This document shows, in pieces, positions 6,322-10,920 of a stretch of DNA of 10,920 nt. Origin of the DNA: Phycisphaerales bacterium (GTDB lineage Bacteria; Planctomycetota; Phycisphaerae; Phycisphaerales; UBA1924); NCBI GenBank assembly GCA_030680655.1, contig JAUXUZ010000180.1, positions 1 through 10,920 of the forward strand. Reading direction: 5' to 3'. A program made the position numbers and the translations under genes. The notes below the pieces were generated by a model. It ran no database searches and was not told the DNA's origin. It saw nothing but the letters and a program-made list of their open reading frames with translations. Numbering within the stretch: the first letter of the stretch is position 1; each line of letters begins with the position of its first letter.

Positions 6322-8541
6322 ATGACCGACCAGACCCTCCCCAGCACCACCTCCCGCCTCAGCCGGCACGCGGTCGGCCTCTGCCTGATCGCCATCCCCG
6401 CTTCTCTCGCCCTCGGGCTGTCCTGCCTGGGCATCGCCTCCGACGACTCGGCCATCGCCTCGGCCGCGACGGTCCTTTACACATGGTTCACTTCCAGTGC
6501 CATCGCGGCCGGCTTCATCCTCGCGGCGATCGGCTACGGCTGGCCGGTTGCCGCGCTGCTCGCCGCGGGCACGCGCGACCGTCTCTGCCTGCAGCCCGCC
6601 GCGGGGCTCGCCACGCTCCTCTTCATTGACCACCTGGTCGGCATCGCCGGCGGGTTCTCGGCCGGAGGCAGCGGGTACGGCCAGATCGTCGCGGGTCTTG
6701 TGCTTGCCGTTGGGCTCGGCCTGCTGGCGGTGCAGGGTGGAAGGCTGCTGAGGACCCGGCCGAGGCTGCCACAGGCGCCGTGGACCGTGCTGCTGGCGTG
6801 CGCATCGGTCGCGGTGCTGCTGGTCGCGGCCGCCAACCCGCCCGGTGTGCTCTGGCGCAGTGAAGCGGGCGGGTTCGATGCACTGAGCTACCACCTTCCG
6901 CTGGCACAGGAGTGGGCGCAGGGTTCACGCATCTGGCCGCTGCAGCACAACGTCTACTCCTTCCTCCCCTCCTACGCGGAGGCGGGCTTCACGCAGATCG
7001 CCGCGCTGTGCGGCGGGCAACTGATCACCGGCGACGGCCTGGGTGTGCTCGCCTGCCAGTTCGTGCACGTGGGCCAGACGCTCATCGCCGCGTTCACCAT
7101 CGGCGCGCTGACCGCCAGCATCGCACGCCGGTGCGGTGTGCAGAGCGAAGGTGCAACCCTCGGTGGCGGGCTGGCGTTCGCCACCGTGCTCGGTGTGCCG
7201 TGGACGGTGGTCACCGGTTCGCTGGCCTACAACGAGATGGCCGCGGTGGCGCTCGCCGCCGGCGCGATGCTCGCCGCGGTGAGCGACGGTGCGCCGTGGA
7301 AGCGCGGGCTCGGCGCTGGCCTGCTGCTGGGCGCGGCCGCGGCGTGCAAGCCCACGTTCTTCTTCATGGCCGGGCCGACGGTTGCTCTGCTGCTGCTGAC
7401 GTCGATCCCCCTGCGCCAGTGGCCCAAGCCGCTGATCGCCGGGGCGGTGGGGGGCTTGCTGATGCTCGCGCCCCCGGCGATCCGCAACTGGGCCGCGTGC
7501 GGGAACCCGGCCTTCCCGCTGTCAACGGCGATGGGCACCGCCCACTGGAGCCCCGAGCAAGCGGCGCGGTTCCACAAGGCGCACGGGCGCGACGGCACCA
7601 TCGGTGAGCAGACCACCCGGCTCTTCTCGCCAACCCCCGAGCCGGGCGCGTTCAACGGTGAGCCGCGCGGCGTGATGCACACGCAGTGGGCCATGATGTT
7701 CCCCATCAGCGCCGGCGCTGCGGTGCTGCTGGCCCTCCGCCGCCAGACCCACATCACCGCCGCGCTGCTCGCGGCGGGCGTTGCCGCCGGCTTTGGCTTC
7801 TGGATCGTCGCCACCCACGGGCAGTCGCGCTTCCTGATGCCGCTGCTGCCCAACCTCGCGTGCGCACTGGGCCTGCTGGCGGCGGTGCTGGTGGGCGAGG
7901 GCGGCGTCATGGCCCCCGCGCGCCGGCTCAGCCTCATCTTCGTGTGCGTCGTGCCGCTGATGGCCTCCGCCGCGACGGTGCGGCTCTTCCTCACCGAGAA
8001 CCAGGGACGGCCCAACGAGGCGCTCTCGCGCGGCGTGTCGGAGTTCAGCGGCGAGACGCTCGCGTTGCGCTTCTCAACCCTCACGCTCGACCAGCGGACG
8101 CAGGTCGAGCGGTCCGCGCCCCCGACGGTCTACACCGCCGTGACCCTCGAGCCCACCGACAAGCTCTTCATGCTCGGCGATGCGGCGCCGCTCTACTACA
8201 CCGTTCCGCACATCTACAACACCACGTGGGACCGCTCGGTGCTCGGCGCCGCGATGGCGGCGCACCCCGACGAGCCCGCGGCGTGGACCCGCGCGGTGCG
8301 GGCGACGGGCGCAACGTACATCCTCATCAACGACTCGGAGATCGAGCGCTACCGCCGCACGTACGGCTTCGACGACGCCATCACGCCCGAGCGTCTTGAG
8401 GCGTGGGCCTTCACCCTCGGCGAGCCCGTGCGGAGCTGGACGACGCTGCAGGGGCGCACGGCGATCCGGCTGTTCGAGGTGCCGGCCGACCGCCCATCGA
8501 CAGAGCCTCCGGCGCGGCCTTCGCCCAGGATCGGCGCGTGA
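6322..8541 (+). CDS. Polytopic membrane protein, GT-C glycosyltransferase-like
   Basis: The 739-residue protein has roughly 14-16 hydrophobic segments between about residues 15 and 555, then a soluble C-terminal domain. The region GGFDALSYHLPLAQEW (183-198) after an early membrane span resembles the first periplasmic loop of GT-C enzymes, with Asp186 as candidate catalytic acid. NVYSFLPSYAEAGF (210-223), the RNWAACGNPAFPLS segment (388-401) and HGQSRFLMPLLP (499-510) also recur in this superfamily, which uses polyprenyl-phosphate sugars outside the membrane. The tail has VRATGATYILINDSEIERYRRTYG (within 659-682), as I recall for related proteins. Donor and acceptor are unknown. ATG6322 has no clear Shine-Dalgarno sequence. 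The stop overlaps the next start (GTGA), indicating translational coupling. The family assignment is by motif style and would benefit from a profile search. Confidence 0.75.
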   Translation: MTDQTLPSTTSRLSRHAVGLCLIAIPASLALGLSCLGIASDDSAIASAATVLYTWFTSSAIAAGFILAAIGYGWPVAALLAAGTRDRLCLQPAAGLATLLFIDHLVGIAGGFSAGGSGYGQIVAGLVLAVGLGLLAVQGGRLLRTRPRLPQAPWTVLLACASVAVLLVAAANPPGVLWRSEAGGFDALSYHLPLAQEWAQGSRIWPLQHNVYSFLPSYAEAGFTQIAALCGGQLITGDGLGVLACQFVHVGQTLIAAFTIGALTASIARRCGVQSEGATLGGGLAFATVLGVPWTVVTGSLAYNEMAAVALAAGAMLAAVSDGAPWKRGLGAGLLLGAAAACKPTFFFMAGPTVALLLLTSIPLRQWPKPLIAGAVGGLLMLAPPAIRNWAACGNPAFPLSTAMGTAHWSPEQAARFHKAHGRDGTIGEQTTRLFSPTPEPGAFNGEPRGVMHTQWAMMFPISAGAAVLLALRRQTHITAALLAAGVAAGFGFWIVATHGQSRFLMPLLPNLACALGLLAAVLVGEGGVMAPARRLSLIFVCVVPLMASAATVRLFLTENQGRPNEALSRGVSEFSGETLALRFSTLTLDQRTQVERSAPPTVYTAVTLEPTDKLFMLGDAAPLYYTVPHIYNTTWDRSVLGAAMAAHPDEPAAWTRAVRATGATYILINDSEIERYRRTYGFDDAITPERLEAWAFTLGEPVRSWTTLQGRTAIRLFEVPADRPSTEPPARPSPRIGA

Positions 8542-9569
8542 GCGGCCCCTTGCAGACAGAGCCGCTGGACGGTCGCCCCGCGACGGCGGCGTCGCGCTGG
8601 GTACAGGGGATCGGCTTCGCGGTGGGCCTGCTGCTGCTGGCCTGGTGCGTCTGGCTCGTCGCCGGCGATCAGGCGCGCGTCGAGCAGGTGAAGAAGCTGG
8701 CGCAGTCGCCCGGCACGCTCGCCACGCTGCTGGCGCTCTCGGTCGGTGTGAGCCTCTGCTCGGGGATGATGTTCCACGCCATCGCCTCGCCCGTCGCGCG
8801 GCTCCCGGTGCCCGACGTGCTCGCGGTGAACGCCGTGAGCACGCTGCTGAACAACCTGCCGTTCAAGATGAGCGTCGTGGCGCGGCTCTACCTCCACCGC
8901 ACGCGCAACGGCATGCCCGTGCCGCTGATCTTCGCGTGGCTGGGCGCCACGCTGTGCGTGATGGCCGTCGGCGTGCTGCCGCCGCTGGTGGCCTCGCTGG
9001 CGCTCAAGCGTGTCGATGCGGTGTGGTGGGGGGTGGTCGCGGCCGGCACGGTCCTGCTGGCGGCCGCCACAGTGGCCTTCGGGCGTCTGACGCGCACGGA
9101 GCGGTTCTGGGGTTGGGTCTCCGGCATGGGCGAACGGTTCCCGCGCACGCTGGGGCGGTTGACGCGCTGGTCGGGGTACGGCCAATTCCGGCGCGGGCCG
9201 GAGATGCTCGCATCACCCTTGGCGGTGGCGCAGGGCGTCGCCTGGCGCTCGCTCTCGATGGGCTTTGGCGTGTGGCGGTTCGCGGTCGCGGCGGCGGCGG
9301 TGGGCGCCACGATGACCGCCGGCCAGTGCGTCGTTGCCGACAGCGTCTACTTTGCGATCCAGGCGACCGCGCCTACGGGCGCGCTGGGAGCGCGTGAGGG
9401 CGGCACCGTTGCCGCCATCGCCTCGCTCGCGGGTGAGTCGCTCCCGGTGGTGGTGCTCGCGGTCACCGCGGCCGAGACGGCCGCGAACCTGCTCACCGCA
9501 GGCGTCGCGCTGCTCTACCTGAAGCTGAAACGCCCCGTTCAAAAATGCACAACCGGCGAACCCGGGTGA
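8538..9569 (+). CDS. Integral membrane protein, YbhN / LPG-synthase-TM (UPF0104) like
   Basis: The 343-residue protein has about seven to eight hydrophobic segments (near 22-42, 60-80, 93-106, 128-152, 162-180, 243-262, 265-280 and 300-328). STLLNNLPFKMSVVARLYLH (101-120) and TAPTGALGAREGG (277-289) correspond to the N-x-L-P...R and G-G-x-G-x-R-E hallmarks of the flippase-like membrane domain found in MprF and YbhN proteins. There is no C-terminal aminoacyl-transferase domain, so it is not a complete lysyl-PG synthase. The start is GTG8538, overlapping the upstream TGA, with AGGA at 8527-8530 and 7-base spacing. The open frame extends upstream within the preceding gene without family resemblance. 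Members of this family often sit beside glycosyltransferases. A role in lipid or lipid-linked glycan translocation is inferred only. Confidence 0.8.
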   Translation: MSGPLQTEPLDGRPATAASRWVQGIGFAVGLLLLAWCVWLVAGDQARVEQVKKLAQSPGTLATLLALSVGVSLCSGMMFHAIASPVARLPVPDVLAVNAVSTLLNNLPFKMSVVARLYLHRTRNGMPVPLIFAWLGATLCVMAVGVLPPLVASLALKRVDAVWWGVVAAGTVLLAAATVAFGRLTRTERFWGWVSGMGERFPRTLGRLTRWSGYGQFRRGPEMLASPLAVAQGVAWRSLSMGFGVWRFAVAAAAVGATMTAGQCVVADSVYFAIQATAPTGALGAREGGTVAAIASLAGESLPVVVLAVTAAETAANLLTAGVALLYLKLKRPVQKCTTGEPG

Positions 9570-9718
9570 GCCGCCCCAAGGGGGGAGCACGTGCCCGCCG
9601 GTCCGCCGGATGAGTGGTGTCGTTCGTCATTGGGCTCGATGGGCCACCGTCAGCCGGTGCCGCCCCGTCGGGCCCGAGGTCGCTCGGTCCGTTCGCGGAG
9701 ATGAAGTGCCCCGCACGG

Positions 9719-10189
9719 CTACGCGTGCGTCATCATCAGTCGTTCCCGCGCTCCAGGCATCGGGTGGTGCTTCTCCAAGGCGTCGAAGAGACGCTCATCG
9801 TCGCAGACGACAAAGGAGCAAGACGGCCCGAAGTGCCCGTAGGCAAACCGCAGAGCGCGGGGGAGGTTCTCCTTGCTTGTGCAGATCATCACGTCGCCGC
9901 CGGCGTCGCGCCGCAGCGGCAGAATCCGGAACTGCCACGCCTGCCGGCGCGTCACCATCTGGACCACCTCCAGATCGCTGCGTTCCTTCATCGGGTCGAC
10001 GCTCGTTGCGCTCGACGCGTACTGCTCGGCCCAGGCGCGGTCAACCACGCGCGGGTCGATGTCGAACAGACGCTCGACGATCACGCCAAATGGGCGGCCG
10101 CTGCGGCGCTGCTCGGCCAGCACCGTTTCGACCTGCTGGGTGCTGAGCACCCCCATCCCGACAAGTACATCTCCGATGCGAAGAGCCAT
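9719..10189 (-). CDS. Standalone MshEN (GspE/PilB N-terminal) domain protein
   Basis: The 156-residue protein consists of the MshEN module alone, without the ATPase that normally follows in type II secretion and type IV pilus motors. Residues 4-27 (RIGDVLVGMG then VLSTQQVETVLAEQ) fit the 24-residue cyclic-di-GMP motif R-L-G-x2-L-L-x2-G-L-L-x4-L-x3-L-x2-Q, with Ile for the first Leu. After the standard 5-residue spacer, residues 33-56 form a second copy (PFGVIVERLF to RAWAEQ) that keeps Gly35 and Gln56 but loses several positions. Residues 70-141 resemble the second lobe (FRILPLRRDAGGDVMICTSKE). A stand-alone cyclic-di-GMP sensor or adaptor is plausible but unproven. ATG10189 is chosen because the family sequence starts there and GGGGA precedes it; the upstream frame is low-complexity. 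Confidence 0.8.
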   Translation of the reverse strand: MALRIGDVLVGMGVLSTQQVETVLAEQRRSGRPFGVIVERLFDIDPRVVDRAWAEQYASSATSVDPMKERSDLEVVQMVTRRQAWQFRILPLRRDAGGDVMICTSKENLPRALRFAYGHFGPSCSFVVCDDERLFDALEKHHPMPGARERLMMTHA

Positions 10190-10293
10190 TGATGAGTCCC
10201 CATCAACTACCCCTGCTCCACCGGAACGCCCTGGTGGCCGCGAGGCACACCGTTCATCGGAGGGGGCCGCGCGGGGCTGGAGCGTGCGCAGCG

Positions 10294-10332
10294 TTTCAAC
10301 GCGCACGCGCACCGCTTCCAACGCGCGTGCGG
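10294..10332. repeat. Imperfect direct repeat upstream of the MshEN gene
   Basis: TTTCAACGCGCACGCGC (10294-10310) and TTCCAACGCGCGTGCGG (10316-10332) share 13 of 17 positions, including an identical CAACGCGC core, with starts 22 bases (about two helical turns) apart. They lie 105 bases or more upstream of the minus-strand start at 10189, so they could be regulator sites. Confidence 0.4.
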
Positions 10333-10376
10333 CGCGGCGAGAGTTCTCCCGGCGTAACGGCTGGGCAGGTCCGGGA

Positions 10377-10392
10377 GCGCGGGAACCCGCGC
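10377..10392. repeat. Short hairpin GCGCGG-GAAC-CCGCGC
   Basis: A 6-bp GC-only stem with a 4-base loop and no adjacent T-run. It lies in the transcript between clpS and the MshEN gene if the two are co-transcribed. Confidence 0.45.
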
Positions 10393-10498
10393 CGGATTCC
10401 TGGCAGCGCCGGTGAATCAATGGGAAAGGGGCGGGCGGTTATCGACCCCCGCGGGCTCAAGACGGCCTTCAAATGGAGCCATAACCCGGCGCAGAGGC

Positions 10499-10513
10499 AA
10501 AAACGCTCAGCGT
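10499..10513 (-). terminator. Weak terminator candidate after clpS
   Basis: On the minus strand ACGC-TGA-GCGT runs directly into a T-run (the complement is AAAAA at 10499-10503), 58 bases past the clpS stop. The stem is only 4 bp, so the call rests mainly on position and the T-run. Confidence 0.25.
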
Positions 10514-10570
10514 CCGGATCTGCAGCGCTCCTGCTTGCTTGCCCCTGCCACGGGTGCGCGAACGTGCGGC

Positions 10571-10920
10571 TCAGGCCTTTTCGATGGTCGCGGTGATGCC
10601 CTTGCTCTGGAACCGGTCCTGGTAGAGCTCGGCCAGCTCAAGGTGGGTAACCGTCACCAGCGCCACCCCGGACTTGTGCGCTTCGGCCATGACGCTGAAC
10701 GCCTGCTGAGCCGCCATCGGGACCACCTCAACGATGGTCTGGACCACGAACATCATCTCGTTCAAATCGTCGTTGTGCAGCAGCACCTTGTACTGATCCA
10801 GCGGCCTGCTGACGGGCGCGGCCTTGGCGCGGCTGGGGCTCGCGACGGCGGCGCCGCCTTGCTGCTTGTCATTCTGCGTCGGCTCGGGTCGCGGCGTGGG
10901 GGCCGGCGGTGTCGATGGTG
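10571..10920 (-). CDS. clpS: Clp protease adaptor ClpS (5' end beyond window)
   Basis: ClpS binds proteins with N-terminal destabilising residues and delivers them to ClpAP or ClpCP for degradation in the cytoplasm. The 115 visible residues show the family core YKVLLHNDDLNEMMFVV, then VMAEAHKSG and a typical end, TIEKA. Residues matching the E. coli N-degron pocket are present: Asn49 and Asp50 of the visible part (N34, D35), Met55 (M40), Met77 (M62) and His81 (H66), while Val65 is replaced by Ala80. Upstream of the core lie at least 41 residues rich in Pro, Ala and Gln (TPPAPTPRPEPTQ then NDKQQGGAAVASP). No in-frame start codon is visible before the window edge, so the start is outside. An ORF beginning at GTG10786 would cut off the first strand and is not the true start. 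Confidence 0.93.
   Translation of the reverse strand, partial: PSTPPAPTPRPEPTQNDKQQGGAAVASPSRAKAAPVSRPLDQYKVLLHNDDLNEMMFVVQTIVEVVPMAAQQAFSVMAEAHKSGVALVTVTHLELAELYQDRFQSKGITATIEKA

Larger units (their letters stand above)
10190..10570. other. Gap of 381 bases between the MshEN gene and clpS
   Basis: No gene is supportable on either strand. The gap contains a direct repeat (TTTCAACGCGCACGCGC at 10294-10310 and TTCCAACGCGCGTGCGG at 10316-10332), a GCGCGG-GAAC-CCGCGC hairpin at 10377-10392, and a weak minus-strand terminator candidate for clpS near 10499-10513. It should include the promoter of the MshEN gene, but no hexamer pair stands out. Confidence 0.6.

Noticed and set aside
5673..6629. 318-residue plus-strand ORF across the tRNA, terminator and Fur-family gene
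   Set aside because: It starts inside the tRNA, runs through a strong terminator and is antisense to a recognisable Fur-family protein.
8180..9397. 405-residue plus-strand ORF in another frame of the membrane operon
   Set aside because: Arg/Ala/Gly-rich low-complexity shadow, while the overlapping frames show clear membrane-protein families.
9574..9583. CCCC-AA-GGGG as terminator of the membrane operon
   Set aside because: A 4-bp stem with a 2-base loop and no T-run is not a credible terminator.
10190..10420. Upstream extension of the MshEN gene to a TTG start
   Set aside because: The 77 extra residues are Arg/Ala/Pro-rich without domain similarity. The family motif begins right after ATG10189.

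Overview
The window is a GC-rich bacterial chromosome segment. A Planctomycetota origin, most likely Phycisphaerae, fits best. The grounds are strong G/C bias at third codon positions, a PQQ-repeat lipoprotein-like gene, a ClpS with a long Pro/Ala-rich N-terminus, a standalone MshEN protein, and intergenic repeats of the CTCTGTG and ATCCGTG types that I recall from such genomes. The assignment is inferred from style and not from a marker gene.

Layout. Positions 1-258 (minus strand) hold the N-terminal part of riboflavin synthase, which runs off the left edge. Diverging from it are three plus-strand genes: a predicted exported PQQ/beta-propeller protein (433-1593), purH (1775-3442) and serA (3477-4763). 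The gap before purH holds a long inverted repeat followed by a tandem 8-mer tract. Positions 4764-5640 form an 877-base gene-poor region packed with short palindromes and further copies of the same repeat modules. It ends in a good sigma70-type promoter, a tRNA-Ile(GAT) gene (5641-5714) and a strong intrinsic terminator (5727-5751). A minus-strand Fur-family regulator (5799-6263) that lacks the usual metal ligands follows. Diverging from it is a translationally coupled pair (6322-9569): a GT-C type membrane glycosyltransferase-like protein and a YbhN/LPG-synthase-TM-like membrane protein. The right end carries two minus-strand genes: a standalone MshEN-domain protein (9719-10189) and clpS (10571 to the right edge, 5' end missing).

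How the genes relate. PurH completes IMP synthesis using 10-formyl-THF. SerA starts serine synthesis, the main source of those one-carbon units, so the purH-serA adjacency is metabolically sensible. The membrane pair looks like an envelope glycan or lipid modification and export module, substrate unknown. The remaining genes are housekeeping or regulatory singletons.

The least-explained material is the repeat-rich DNA. It includes a composite dispersed repeat with 8-bp and 10-bp periodic modules, and a cluster of at least six different hairpins. Two of those hairpins share a GCAA tetraloop and differ by a compensatory base-pair change. The two atypical regulators are the protein-level items worth checking: the ligand-poor Fur homologue, and the MshEN protein with one intact and one degenerate motif.
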